NCBI GenBank assembly: GCA_029222685.1
Contig: JARHVB010000036.1
Location: 1-44,308 of the forward strand
DNA: 44,308 nt
Origin: Terripilifer ovatus
GTDB taxonomy: Bacteria > Pseudomonadota > Alphaproteobacteria > Rhizobiales > Beijerinckiaceae
Reading direction: 5' to 3'
Numbering within the stretch: the first letter of the stretch is position 1; each line of letters begins with the position of its first letter. The notes beneath the pieces were generated by a model, which searched no databases, was not told where the DNA came from, and saw nothing but the letters and a program-made list of their open reading frames with translations. Shown here in pieces: positions 19,798 through 28,526 of the stretch. Both the position numbers and the translations under genes were made by a program.

Positions 19798-20508
19798 ATG
19801 ACGGATTTGCCCAATCTCGACACGGCGTTGCTGTCGCGGCCAGACATCAGCCGCCTCGAACCCCACGAGCGCATGACGCACAAGCCGCGCATCCTGCTGC
19901 TCTACGGCTCGCTGCGCGAACGCTCCTACAGCCGCCTGTTGACCCTGGAAGCGGCGCGCCTGCTGAACTATCTTGGCGCTGAAACCCGCATCTTCGATCC
20001 GCGCGGACTGCCCCTGCCCGACGGCGCCTCCGCCGACCATCCGAAGGTTGCGGAGCTACGCGAACTGTCCGCCTGGTCGGAAGGACAGGTCTGGACCAGT
20101 CCGGAGCGCCACGGCGCCATGACCGGCATTCTCAAGATGCAGATCGACTGGATTCCCCTGTCGGTCGGCGCGGTGCGGCCGACGCAGGGCAAGACGCTTG
20201 CGGTGATGCAGGTCAGCGGCGGCTCGCAATCGTTCAACGCGGTCAACCAGTTGCGCGTACTCGGCCGCTGGATGCGCATGCTGACCATTCCCAACCAGTC
20301 TTCGGTTGCCAAAGCCTACGAACAATTCGACGATGCCGGCCGCATGAAAGCCTCGCCCTATTACGAGCGCGTCGTCGATGTCATGGAAGAGCTGGTGAAA
20401 TTCACGCTGCTGACCCGCGATCGTTCCGATTACCTCACATCGCGCTACAGCGAGCGCAAAGAGACAGCGGAGAAACTGGCAGCCCGTACCCGGTTGCATC
20501 GCATATGA
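19798..20508 (+). CDS. arsH: Organoarsenical oxidase / NADPH:FMN oxidoreductase ArsH
   Basis: 236 residues with the flavodoxin-like FMN-binding motif [16 protein letters not shown] (about residues 34-49), [20 protein letters not shown] and the [16 protein letters not shown] segment, all typical of ArsH. Family members oxidise trivalent methylarsenicals with NADPH and FMN. GGTGGA lies upstream of the ATG at 19798, 13 bp after aqpS. The stop overlaps the next start (ATGA). Confidence 0.95.
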   Translation: MTDLPNLDTALLSRPDISRLEPHERMTHKPRILLLYGSLRERSYSRLLTLEAARLLNYLGAETRIFDPRGLPLPDGASADHPKVAELRELSAWSEGQVWTSPERHGAMTGILKMQIDWIPLSVGAVRPTQGKTLAVMQVSGGSQSFNAVNQLRVLGRWMRMLTIPNQSSVAKAYEQFDDAGRMKASPYYERVVDVMEELVKFTLLTRDRSDYLTSRYSERKETAEKLAARTRLHRI

Positions 20509-21695
20509 GCGAAACCGCGCCCGGCTTTGCCAGGCGATACCTGGTCGTTCCCGGCCTTGGCGTCACACAGATCCTCACATGGGGCTCATCTTATTATTTG
20601 CTGGCTGTATTGGCGCCGGTCATTGCCAGGGATACCGGCTGGTTGTTGTCCTGGGTGGTCGGCGGCCTCTCGCTGGGAATGCTTGTTGCCGGCACGAGTT
20701 CGCCGCTCATCGGCCGCCTCATACAGAAGCATGGCGGCCGCCCGGTTCTTTGCGCGAGTTCGGTGCTGATCGCGATCGGGCTTTGCACGATCGCATTTGC
20801 AACGACGCGGACTGTTTATGTCGGCGGTTGGCTTGTCACAGGGCTCGGCATGGGTGCCGGCCTCTATGATGCGGCATTCGCCACGCTGGGCCGCCTCTAT
20901 GGCGCCGGCGCACGCAAGGCCATCACCAATCTCACGCTTTTTGGCGGCTTCGCCAGCACGGTCTGCTGGCCTCTCAGCGCCTTCCTCGTCGATGCCTGTG
21001 GATGGCGCAACACCTGCCTGATTTATGCCGGCATTCAATTGGCAATCTGTCTTCCGATCAACCTTTTCCTGATCCCGCGCGCACCGCCCCCGACAGCAGC
21101 GGAATCCGTTAGACCCACAGACGCCGGGGTCTCAAGCTACGGACCGGCGTTTGTTTTGCTGGCGTTGATCCTCTCGTGCACTGCCGTCACCACGTCGCTT
21201 ATTTCGGTGCATTTGTTGACGCTGCTGCAAGCGCGGGGCTTTGAACTGACCGGCGCTGTCGCCCTCGGCGCCCTCATAGGACCGTCGCAAGTCGCAGCCC
21301 GCCTGGTCGAATGGTCGTTCGGTCCACGTTATCATCCGATGTGGACCATGCTCGCCTCCGTGGCCCTGATTGCGACAGGCATGAGTATGCTTCTGGTCGA
21401 CGCGCCGCTGGCGCTGGTTGCCCTGATACTCTATGGCGCCGGGAACGGCATCGGCTCGATCGCGCGTGGCACGCTCCCGCTGGCGGTGTTCGGCGCTGAC
21501 AACTATCCGATCATTATGGGACGCCTCGCAATGCCCAGCCTGATCGCGCAAGCGGCGGCGCCATCGATTGGAGCATTGCTCATCGAATTCGGCGGCGCCG
21601 GACTGACCATGTCCGCACTGGCAATTCTAGCTTCGACCAACTGCGCCATCGCGCTCGTCCTTGCGCGCCGCGTGTGGCGGCCGGCGAGCGGCTGA
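20505..21695 (+). CDS. MFS exporter of the ars operon (ArsK-like)
   Basis: 396 residues, about 12 predicted membrane segments, typical major facilitator layout with a loop and Arg-rich turn after span 2 ([11 protein letters not shown]). It is the last gene of the ars operon, overlapping arsH by 4 bp. Agrobacterium ars operons carry an MFS exporter of trivalent arsenicals, ArsK; position and size make that the best guess. ArsJ is less likely because no glyceraldehyde-phosphate dehydrogenase gene accompanies it. The gene ends TGA directly abutting the TCA stop of the convergent regulator. Confidence 0.75.
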   Translation: MSETAPGFARRYLVVPGLGVTQILTWGSSYYLLAVLAPVIARDTGWLLSWVVGGLSLGMLVAGTSSPLIGRLIQKHGGRPVLCASSVLIAIGLCTIAFATTRTVYVGGWLVTGLGMGAGLYDAAFATLGRLYGAGARKAITNLTLFGGFASTVCWPLSAFLVDACGWRNTCLIYAGIQLAICLPINLFLIPRAPPPTAAESVRPTDAGVSSYGPAFVLLALILSCTAVTTSLISVHLLTLLQARGFELTGAVALGALIGPSQVAARLVEWSFGPRYHPMWTMLASVALIATGMSMLLVDAPLALVALILYGAGNGIGSIARGTLPLAVFGADNYPIIMGRLAMPSLIAQAAAPSIGALLIEFGGAGLTMSALAILASTNCAIALVLARRVWRPASG

Positions 21696-22424
21696 TCACA
21701 ACGCCGTCGTCTCCAGGCCAAGCTGCTCCTTAAGGGCAGCACATCCCTTCGGCGTCACCATCACCGCGCGAGACGATTTCGACCGTCGCAGCCAGTCCTT
21801 GGCGCATAAAAGGCTCATGAACTGGACACCAAGCGGCCCTGCGAGATGGTGCTGCCGCTCGGTCCAGTCGAGACATTGCCGGGCCAACCCGCGACGGCCC
21901 GCTTTGATGGCGCCCACGTCCAGGCCCAGGCGGCCGAACCAATCCATGCCGGCCGCCGTCACCTCGAACTGCTTGCCGGGTGCGGGACAGATGTAACGAT
22001 GTGTCTGCAAAGCTTGCGTCACCGCAACGCCGAGCCGGCCGGCGAGGTGATCGTAGCAGCAGCGGCAGAATTGCAGCTCCCGCTCCTGCGGGCTGAGCGC
22101 CTTGCGCCTGATGACCGCCGCAGGCTGGATCACGGCAAGCTGCTCCATCGCCTGGGCCACATGCGCGCCGGCAAGCCGATAGTAGCGATGCCGTCCTTCG
22201 CTCTCCACCGCGACCAGCCCGCCGGCAAGCAATTTGGCGAGATGCGAACTGGCGGTCTGCGCAGTGACCCCGGAGGCATAGGCCAGTTCCCCCGCGGGCA
22301 GAGCGCGGCCGTCCAGCAGCGTCGTCAGCATGATCGCACGTGCCTGATCGGCGAGCAGGAACGCCGTTCCGGCAAAATTCGGCGACGAGGAACTGGGTGA
22401 GGACATAGTGGCGGAACTGGACAT
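21696..22424 (-). CDS. ArsR-type winged-helix regulator with long C-terminal domain
   Basis: 242 residues. Residues about 20-100 form an ArsR-like helix-turn-helix (LPAGELAYASGVTAQTASSH, then the wing LVAVESEGRHRYYRL). After it comes a second domain with the cysteine cluster FCRCCYDHLAGRLGVAV and KQFEVTAAGMDWF, a layout I know from larger ArsR-family proteins of proteobacteria with unknown inducers. The ATG at 22424 has GGAGG five bases upstream; the TTG at 22439 does not. It converges on the ars operon with no intergenic base. Whether it senses arsenic is unknown. Confidence 0.85.
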   Translation of the reverse strand: MSSSATMSSPSSSSPNFAGTAFLLADQARAIMLTTLLDGRALPAGELAYASGVTAQTASSHLAKLLAGGLVAVESEGRHRYYRLAGAHVAQAMEQLAVIQPAAVIRRKALSPQERELQFCRCCYDHLAGRLGVAVTQALQTHRYICPAPGKQFEVTAAGMDWFGRLGLDVGAIKAGRRGLARQCLDWTERQHHLAGPLGVQFMSLLCAKDWLRRSKSSRAVMVTPKGCAALKEQLGLETTAL

Positions 22425-22514
22425 GATCGCCTCCGGCAAAGGAATCTAGGTCATGTCCGGATAAAGTACAGCCCTGTCAGGACGTGGCAGGAGGCTTAAG
22501 CCGCAAAGAAAAAA

Positions 22515-22928
22515 TCAATCGTTCACGCTGATATCCGTGAAAAGAAATCCTGAAGGCGTCTTCGTAAAAACGAAAATATCGTCGCCGCAGAAGATGGCGT
22601 AACTGTCATTGTTGTTGCCATCGCGATCGTAAATGGCCTTGCTGCGCAGCAGGCATGAACGCTTTTTTGCCGTAAAGCTGGTTGCATAGATCTTTGCACG
22701 AAACTGCGCGGCATCGCGAACGGAGTCTTCCGCCATGAATGGCAGACGCGTCATGGTCGCAACCGCGGCCGGATCGTTGGCCTTCACCGCCACGCGAAAT
22801 TTCGTGATGAAACCCTCGAACTCTTTTTGCACTTCGGGGGACGCAACAGCCTTCTTCGGCGCCGCCGCAAAGGCGGGCGCCAGCTGCATGACGGAGAGGG
22901 CAAATGCGAGTGTGAGCAAAGTTTTCAT
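22515..22928 (-). CDS. Small exported protein of unknown function
   Basis: 137 residues with a clear signal peptide (MKTLLTLAFALSVMQLAPAFA, cleavage near AFA-AAP). The mature domain contains EFEGFITKFRVAVKANDPAA and ends in a beta-rich stretch with DGNNNDSYAIFCGDDIFVF. The length and the alternation of helix then strands recall NTF2/SnoaL-like folds, but this is only an impression. GGAG lies eight bases before the ATG. It stands alone between the regulator and a divergent MFS gene. Confidence 0.75.
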   Translation of the reverse strand: MKTLLTLAFALSVMQLAPAFAAAPKKAVASPEVQKEFEGFITKFRVAVKANDPAAVATMTRLPFMAEDSVRDAAQFRAKIYATSFTAKKRSCLLRSKAIYDRDGNNNDSYAIFCGDDIFVFTKTPSGFLFTDISVND

Positions 22929-23097
22929 GGCGTTGTCTCCGTCCGCGCGTCATCGCGCAAGCGCTGGTTCTCGCATCGTCTGTCGATCTCCGCATGTGTG
23001 CGATCGCACATGTCAGGCCAGGAACGCTACGACACGCATCGAAACATCCTAGCTATCGCGGCGTTAGATTCGGCCATCCTCGAACAAGGCCGAAATC

Positions 23098-24498
23098 ATG
23101 GATGATGCTATCTCCCTACGCGCTATCCCAGACGGCACCCAGTGTCGCGACAAACCCGGCGCAACGACCTTGCTGACCCTGTGCCTGGCAGTGCTCGTCG
23201 CGCAGGTCGATACCGCCGTCGTCAACCTCGCCACCCGTCCTATCGGAGACCATTTCAACGCCGGCGTGATCGCGCTTCAATGGGTCATCGACAGCTACAA
23301 CTTCGTTTACGCGGTGCTGTTGCTGACCGGCGGCCTGCTCGCTGATCTCTACGGCCGGCGGCGCATCTTCATGATCGGCGCGGCGCTCTTCACCATAGCG
23401 TCGCTCATCTGCGCGCTTGCTCCGTCGATCGCAATCCTGATCTGTGGCCGCGCGCTTGCCGGCGTCGGCGCAGCGCTTCTGCTGCCCGCATCCCTGGCGA
23501 TCATCCGCGTCGTCTGGCGTGACGAAGCGGAGCGCGGCCGCGCGCTCGGCATCTGGGCGGCCTGCAACGGCCTGGCGATGGCGATCGGGCCGACGCTGGG
23601 CGGCCTTCTGATCAATCAGTTCGGCTGGCGCAGCATTTTTGTGGTGGTCGTCCCGCTGAGCCTTGCCGCCCTCGTCTTCGCCATGGCGTACATCCCGGAA
23701 TCTTCAGATCCGCAGGACCGGCATTTCGATGCGCCGGCACAGCTTCTTGGCGCGCTGGCGCTTGGCAGCCTCGCCTTCGCCGCCATTCAATCCCACGACG
23801 CCCCTGCCATCGCAATGGCCGCTTTCGGGGTTGCCGCGATTGCACTGTTCGCCTTCATCAAGACAGAAGCGAAGCGCGGCGCCGCCGCCCTTGTGCCGCT
23901 CGACATTTTCAGCTCGCGCGAATTCCGCGGCGCGGTGATCGCCACCATCGGCATGACATTCGGCATGTACGGCACGCTGTTCCTGGTGCCGCTGACGTGG
24001 CAGAGCACCGGCCGCTTCGACGCCACTGCCGCCGGCATCGCGCTGATGCCGATGGCGCTGATCTTCGTTCTCGTCTCGCCATTCTCCGGAAAACTGACGG
24101 AGAGATTCGGCGTACGTCATGTCACCTGCGGCGGCGTCGCCGTCATCAGCATCGGTCTGCTGCTGATCGGCCTGAGCACGCACCAAGCGTCGATTGTTCC
24201 CGCCGAAGTGGCGCTCGCCTTGACCGGCCTCGGCATGGGCTTTGCGACAGGCCCGTTGATGGGCGCCGCCGTCGCCGCCGTTGCTGCTGCGCGCTCGGGC
24301 ACAGCAAGCGCCCTCATCAACGTCGCCCGCATGGCCGGCGCCACGATCGGCGTTGCCATCCTCGGCGCGGTCTTTGCAGTCGCACATGGCGGCGCTGATG
24401 GTCTGCGCGCAGCAATGCTCTGCGGCGGCGCCGTTCAGATCATCTGTGCCGCTGTCGCGTGGACGACGACACCCGCCCCGCCGGTGCCGAAAAAATGA
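23098..24498 (+). CDS. Drug-efflux-type MFS transporter, DHA2 (14-span) family
   Basis: 466 residues, about 14 hydrophobic segments. The motifs are those of the EmrB/QacA branch: QVDTAVVNLATRPIGDHF in span 1, QWVIDSYNFVYAVLLLTGG, then LADLYGRRRIFMIG after span 2, and a motif-C-like GPTLGGLLI. The substrate cannot be deduced. The ATG at 23098 has AAGG upstream. No membrane-fusion partner gene (EmrA type) or regulator is adjacent, so this is a stand-alone exporter. About 90 bp separate it from the next gene on the same strand. Confidence 0.9.
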   Translation: MDDAISLRAIPDGTQCRDKPGATTLLTLCLAVLVAQVDTAVVNLATRPIGDHFNAGVIALQWVIDSYNFVYAVLLLTGGLLADLYGRRRIFMIGAALFTIASLICALAPSIAILICGRALAGVGAALLLPASLAIIRVVWRDEAERGRALGIWAACNGLAMAIGPTLGGLLINQFGWRSIFVVVVPLSLAALVFAMAYIPESSDPQDRHFDAPAQLLGALALGSLAFAAIQSHDAPAIAMAAFGVAAIALFAFIKTEAKRGAAALVPLDIFSSREFRGAVIATIGMTFGMYGTLFLVPLTWQSTGRFDATAAGIALMPMALIFVLVSPFSGKLTERFGVRHVTCGGVAVISIGLLLIGLSTHQASIVPAEVALALTGLGMGFATGPLMGAAVAAVAAARSGTASALINVARMAGATIGVAILGAVFAVAHGGADGLRAAMLCGGAVQIICAAVAWTTTPAPPVPKK

Positions 24499-24585
24499 TC
24501 CATGATGATCTTTGCGGCATCGAAGCTGGCCACGGCGGCGGCAAAAGGCTAACGTGCGGCCCGATCAAAACCACAGGAGCCCACG

Positions 24586-25689
24586 CTGTCACCGCCTCCC
24601 TTTCGCGCCGAACAGATCGGCAGTCTTTTGCGCCCGCCTCTTCTCCTCGATCTGCGCCGCCAGGTCGACGCTGGACGGCTGCCGATCGAAAAATTGCATG
24701 AGGCGGAAGAAGCCGCGATCCGCGACGCGGTCGCCCTGCAGGAAAGCGTCGGCTTCAAGACGGTGACGGACGGCGAGTTCCGCCGCCGCTCCTATCACAG
24801 CTATTTTTTCGGCGAACTCGGCGACGTCAAGCCCGACTATGTGGAAGACACGTCCGGCGACGCCCCCGGCAAGCGCGGCCACCAGCCCATGGCCGTCATC
24901 AACAGCCGCGTGCAATGGACGCATCCGATTCATGTCGATGACTACCGCAATCTTGCGAAACTCTCGACCGCGCTGCCGAAGATCACCATTCCCGGCCCCT
25001 GCGCTCTGCACTTCCGCGGTGGCGACAAGGCGGTGCTGAAGACAGCCTACAAGGATGTCGATCAGTTCTGGGACGATATCGTCACTGCCTTCCGCACCGA
25101 ATTGCAGGCTCTGGCCGATGCCGGCTGCACCTATGTGCAGATGGACGAGACCGCCTTCGCCAAGTTCGGCGATCCGGAGGTGCAGGCGACGCTCGCATCG
25201 CGTGGCGACGATTGGCGCACGCTCATCGACAGCTACATCGCGATCACCAATAAGGTGTTGACCGGCCTGCCGCCGCAACTGCGCATAGGCATGCATCTGT
25301 GCCGCGGCAATCGTGGCGGTCAGCATCATGCCGAAGGCGGCTATGATGTCGTCGCCGAAAAGCTGTTCAACCAACTGGCGATCGATTTCTTCTACCTCGA
25401 ATATGATTCGCCGCGCGCCGGCGGCTTCTCACCGCTGCGCCATGTCCCGAAGGGTAAGTCCATCGTCCTTGGCCTGGTCTCGACCAAATCCGGTTCGCTC
25501 GAAACCACGGAGGTGCTGAAGCAGCGCATCGAGGAGGCGGCAAAGCTGGTCGATCTCGACCGGCTGGCGATCAGCCCGCAATGCGGCTTCGCCAGCGTCG
25601 ACACCGGCAACCCGCTGAGCATGACCGAGCAAGAAGCCAAAATGCGGCTGGTGGTCGACGTGGCGAAGGATGTCTGGCAGGATGCCTGA
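24586..25689 (+). CDS. Cobalamin-independent methionine synthase (MetE C-terminal) family protein, probable CTG start
   Basis: 367 residues, one MetE catalytic barrel without the N-terminal domain. The zinc ligands of MetE are all visible: His237 and Cys239 (MHLCRGN), Glu272 (FYLEYDSPRAGG) and Cys333 (SPQCGFAS). The start PFRAEQIGSLLRPP is typical, and it precedes the first ordinary start (TTG 24628). The frame is closed by TAA at 24550 and has no ATG or GTG in that stretch; AGGAG at 24575-24579 sits six bases before CTG 24586, which I take as the start. Relatives of this size include epoxyalkane-coenzyme M transferase and uncharacterised catabolic proteins, so de novo methionine synthesis is not implied. 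Confidence 0.85.
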   Translation: MSPPPFRAEQIGSLLRPPLLLDLRRQVDAGRLPIEKLHEAEEAAIRDAVALQESVGFKTVTDGEFRRRSYHSYFFGELGDVKPDYVEDTSGDAPGKRGHQPMAVINSRVQWTHPIHVDDYRNLAKLSTALPKITIPGPCALHFRGGDKAVLKTAYKDVDQFWDDIVTAFRTELQALADAGCTYVQMDETAFAKFGDPEVQATLASRGDDWRTLIDSYIAITNKVLTGLPPQLRIGMHLCRGNRGGQHHAEGGYDVVAEKLFNQLAIDFFYLEYDSPRAGGFSPLRHVPKGKSIVLGLVSTKSGSLETTEVLKQRIEEAAKLVDLDRLAISPQCGFASVDTGNPLSMTEQEAKMRLVVDVAKDVWQDA

Positions 25690-25727
25690 TAAAACACTTA
25701 GAATGGCATAGCCGCGAAGGACGGATC

Positions 25728-26510
25728 ATGTCGGGTCATGAGATCAGTATCGACTACGGCGAGATCCGCCTACCCGGCATTTCGCGCGAGGAATGGGTGG
25801 CGCGCGTGCAGCTCGCCGCCTGCTACCGCATCTTTGCCCATCTCGGCTGGACCGAGCTGATCTACAATCACATCACCCTGCGGGTGCCGGGGCCCGAACG
25901 GCATTTCCTAATCAATCCGTTCGGCCTGCACTATTCGGAAGTCTGCGCCTCGAACCTGATCAAAATCGATCTCGACGGCAACAAGCTTTCCACCTCGAAC
26001 TACCCGGTCAATCCGGCGGGCCTGGCGCCGCATTCCACCGTGCATCGTCACATAGACAACGCCCATTGCGTCATGCACACGCACACCACCAGCGGGCTTG
26101 CGGTCGCCTGCCTGCGCGACGGTCTGTCGATGACGAATTTCTATGCGGCGCAATTGTCCGGCCGCATCGCCTATCATGATTTCGAAGGCATCACGGTCAA
26201 CGCCGACGAAGGCTCGCGCATGCTGAAGAGCATGGATGGCAAGCCAGTCCTCATCCTGCGCAATCACGGGCTGCTGGCCTGGGGTGAGACGTTGCCGCAG
26301 GCCTTCGCCTATCTTTGGACCGCCCAGCGCGCCTGCGACATCCAGGTGGCGGCGCAAGCTTTGGGGCCGCTGATCCCGATTCCCGATCCCGTGCTCGAAC
26401 AGTGCGCCCGCGTGTCGCTGCAGTTCGATCCCGCCTACGGTGCCGGCGTCGACGGCTTCAACGCGCTGGTGCGCCAGATCGACAAGATCGACCAGAGCTA
26501 CCGCCTGTGA
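25728..26510 (+). CDS. Class II aldolase/adducin-family protein
   Basis: 260 residues covering the whole class II aldolase domain. Zinc-binding histidines lie in VMHTHTTSGLAVA, and a third probably in LRNHGLLAWGE; the catalytic-side segment YNHITLRVPG is also present. The family includes sugar-phosphate aldolases, epimerases and dihydroxyphthalate-type decarboxylases. Given the nearby Rieske oxygenase and SDR, a decarboxylase or aldolase step in aromatic breakdown is plausible but unproven. ATG 25728 is preceded by GAAGGAC. It lies 38 bp after the MetE-like gene and overlaps the next by 4 bp. Confidence 0.88.
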   Translation: MSGHEISIDYGEIRLPGISREEWVARVQLAACYRIFAHLGWTELIYNHITLRVPGPERHFLINPFGLHYSEVCASNLIKIDLDGNKLSTSNYPVNPAGLAPHSTVHRHIDNAHCVMHTHTTSGLAVACLRDGLSMTNFYAAQLSGRIAYHDFEGITVNADEGSRMLKSMDGKPVLILRNHGLLAWGETLPQAFAYLWTAQRACDIQVAAQALGPLIPIPDPVLEQCARVSLQFDPAYGAGVDGFNALVRQIDKIDQSYRL

Positions 26511-27499
26511 GCGCCGGGCTTAAAGTCATGATCGTCGGCGCCGGCGCCATCGGCTCCTGGCTCGCGGCCGTGCTGGCACGCGGCGGCGCCGATGTCTCGA
26601 TCGTCGCACGTGGCACAACCCTTGATGCACTTCAGATGAACGGGCTGACCTTGCTGGAAAGCGAGCGCAGTTCCAACTGGCGGCTCCCCGTCTCGCACGA
26701 CGCCGCAGCCTTGCCGCGCCCCGACCTCGCGCTGTTCAGCGTCAAGACCCACGCCTTTGCCGACGCCGTGCGCACCGCGCAACCGGCATTGGCGCATGGG
26801 CCCGCCATCATGACGGCGATGAACGGTCTGCCATGGTGGTTTCTCGACGGCGAAGAGCGCCCCTTGCGCGGAACAAGGCTCGAAAGCATCGATCCCGGCG
26901 GCAGCATTGCCGCACAGCTCGGCGCAAGCGCTGCCATCGGCGCGGTGGTGCATGCCTCGACAGTGATGGAGCGCCCCGGCGCCGTCCGCTCCATCAAGAT
27001 CGACCGGCTGATCGTCGGCGATGCAGCAGGGCAGACCTCGGCGCTGACGCAAGCCTTCAGCGTCTGCATCGCCGCCGGTGGTGTCACCTGCCCGGTCACG
27101 CCCGACATCCGTCAGGAAATCTGGGCCAAGCTCGCCGGCAATTCCAACATGAATCCATTGAGCGCGCTGACGCGCCTGTCGGCGACGCCATTGCTCGACG
27201 ATCCGAAACTGCTCGATCTCGTGCGCGCCATGATGACCGAGTTCGAAGCCGTGGGCTGCCGCCTCGGTTTTCACAACCAGATGCCGGCGGAAGAGCGCAT
27301 CGCCATCACCAGACGACTAGGCAACTTCCGCACTTCCATGCTGGCCGATGCGAATGCTAACCGACCTCTCGAGATCGAAGGCCTGCTCGGCTGCGTGGTC
27401 GAGATCGCGCGACGCCTTGACGAGCCCACGCCCGTCAGCAGGATCGTTTACGCGCTCGCTTCGGGACTGGATGTCTCGGCGCGCCTCGACAACCGCTGA
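26507..27499 (+). CDS. Ketopantoate reductase (PanE/ApbA)-family oxidoreductase
   Basis: 330 residues. The Rossmann motif VMIVGAGAIGSWLAA binds NADP; SVKTHAFADA and the KLAGNSNMNPLSALTRLSA segment match the 2-dehydropantoate 2-reductase family, including the catalytic-Lys region. The GTG at 26507 overlaps the preceding stop (GTGA) and makes translational coupling likely; ATG 26528 is an alternative with only seven residues lost. Because it sits in a catabolic operon it may reduce another 2-oxo acid rather than ketopantoate. It ends 7 bp from the convergent binding-protein gene. Confidence 0.88.
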   Translation: MSAGLKVMIVGAGAIGSWLAAVLARGGADVSIVARGTTLDALQMNGLTLLESERSSNWRLPVSHDAAALPRPDLALFSVKTHAFADAVRTAQPALAHGPAIMTAMNGLPWWFLDGEERPLRGTRLESIDPGGSIAAQLGASAAIGAVVHASTVMERPGAVRSIKIDRLIVGDAAGQTSALTQAFSVCIAAGGVTCPVTPDIRQEIWAKLAGNSNMNPLSALTRLSATPLLDDPKLLDLVRAMMTEFEAVGCRLGFHNQMPAEERIAITRRLGNFRTSMLADANANRPLEIEGLLGCVVEIARRLDEPTPVSRIVYALASGLDVSARLDNR

Positions 27500-27506
27500 C
27501 CGCGAC

Positions 27507-28514
27507 CTATTTGCTCTGGTTGAAGCGGTTGGTCCAGGTCGATCCTTCCTTGATATCGGGAATAAGATCGGTGGCGCCGGCGTTTTTGTAGACCTCAAAC
27601 GCCTTCTGCACTTCCGCCTGCTCGAACCGGCCATTCGGCGAAATCGCCGGCAACGACAATTCGACAGCCTCGCGCCAGGTATCGACGGGCACATTCGGAA
27701 ACAGCTTCTGGCCGATGGTGACGGTCTCGTCCTTGTTGGCGCGCATCCAGTCGTTCGCCTGCTGGATGGCGGTGACGAATTTCTGCACCATGTCGGGATT
27801 CTTGGCGATCGTGTCGGCCATCGTGCACAGCGCGACAGACGGGAACTTGGCGAGGGAGGCCACTTCGCCGCCGGATATCTTGATGAGCACCTTGCCGACG
27901 CCGGCTGCCTCGGCCTGCTGCGGCGACGGCGGCGACAGCACATAGCCGTCGATCTGCCCGGACTTGAGCCCGGCGAACAATCCGCCGATCGACCCGAGGC
28001 GGATGATCTCCGCATCCTTGCCCGGCGTCAGCCCCGCATCGAGCAGCAGCGCGCGGATGAAAACGTCACTCGGCCCGCCCGCTTCCGAGATGCCGTATCT
28101 CAGCCCGCGCAAGGCCTTCATGCGCTCCTCGATCGGCGATGAAGCCGAGAGGCCCGCCGGAATGGCCTTGTTGGCGACGACGAGATCGAGCGTCGGCCGT
28201 TCCACCAGCTTGTAGATGGCGACGACGGATTTTCCCTGCGCTGTGAAATTGGCGATGTTATCCAGCGTGCAGGAGGAGAAGTTCAGAGTACCGTTGACGA
28301 GCGCCGGCGTGTTCTGCGCGCCGGCCGCAAGCTTCACCAGTTCCAGCTTGAAACCGTTCTTCTGGTCAAAGCCCTTGCCGGCGGCGACGAACAGCGCCGA
28401 CTGATACGGCACCGGATTGATGTTAATCTTGATGGACTGGGCCTGTGCCGTGGAAGCCGCCACGAAGGCGGCTACCGACAACACGATCGCATGCAGACGC
28501 AAGTCATTTGGCAT
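27507..28514 (-). CDS. ABC transporter substrate-binding protein, NMT1/SsuA-like
   Basis: 335 residues with a signal peptide (cleavage after about AQA at residue 26) and an NMT1/THI5-like periplasmic fold; recognisable parts are NPVPYQSALFVAAGKGFDQK and GVGKVLIKISGG. Such proteins feed SsuBC/TauBC-type importers of sulfonates, pyrimidine precursors or aromatic acids. AAAGGA lies upstream of ATG 28514. It is the last gene of the minus-strand catabolic operon, 12 bp after a permease gene. The substrate is not readable from the sequence. Confidence 0.9.
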   Translation of the reverse strand: MPNDLRLHAIVLSVAAFVAASTAQAQSIKININPVPYQSALFVAAGKGFDQKNGFKLELVKLAAGAQNTPALVNGTLNFSSCTLDNIANFTAQGKSVVAIYKLVERPTLDLVVANKAIPAGLSASSPIEERMKALRGLRYGISEAGGPSDVFIRALLLDAGLTPGKDAEIIRLGSIGGLFAGLKSGQIDGYVLSPPSPQQAEAAGVGKVLIKISGGEVASLAKFPSVALCTMADTIAKNPDMVQKFVTAIQQANDWMRANKDETVTIGQKLFPNVPVDTWREAVELSLPAISPNGRFEQAEVQKAFEVYKNAGATDLIPDIKEGSTWTNRFNQSK

Positions 28515-28526
28515 GTCATTTTCCTT

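Noticed and set aside
22480..22495. Ten bases (GTGGCAGGAG) identical to the tRNA-Trp 3' end, a possible attR.
   Set aside because: Ten bases can match by chance in 44 kb of GC-rich DNA, and the match does not extend. Real att repeats at tRNA genes are usually longer.
27348..28142. Long frame on the plus strand opposite the ABC binding-protein gene.
   Set aside because: It shadows a strongly supported gene and shows no domain of its own.
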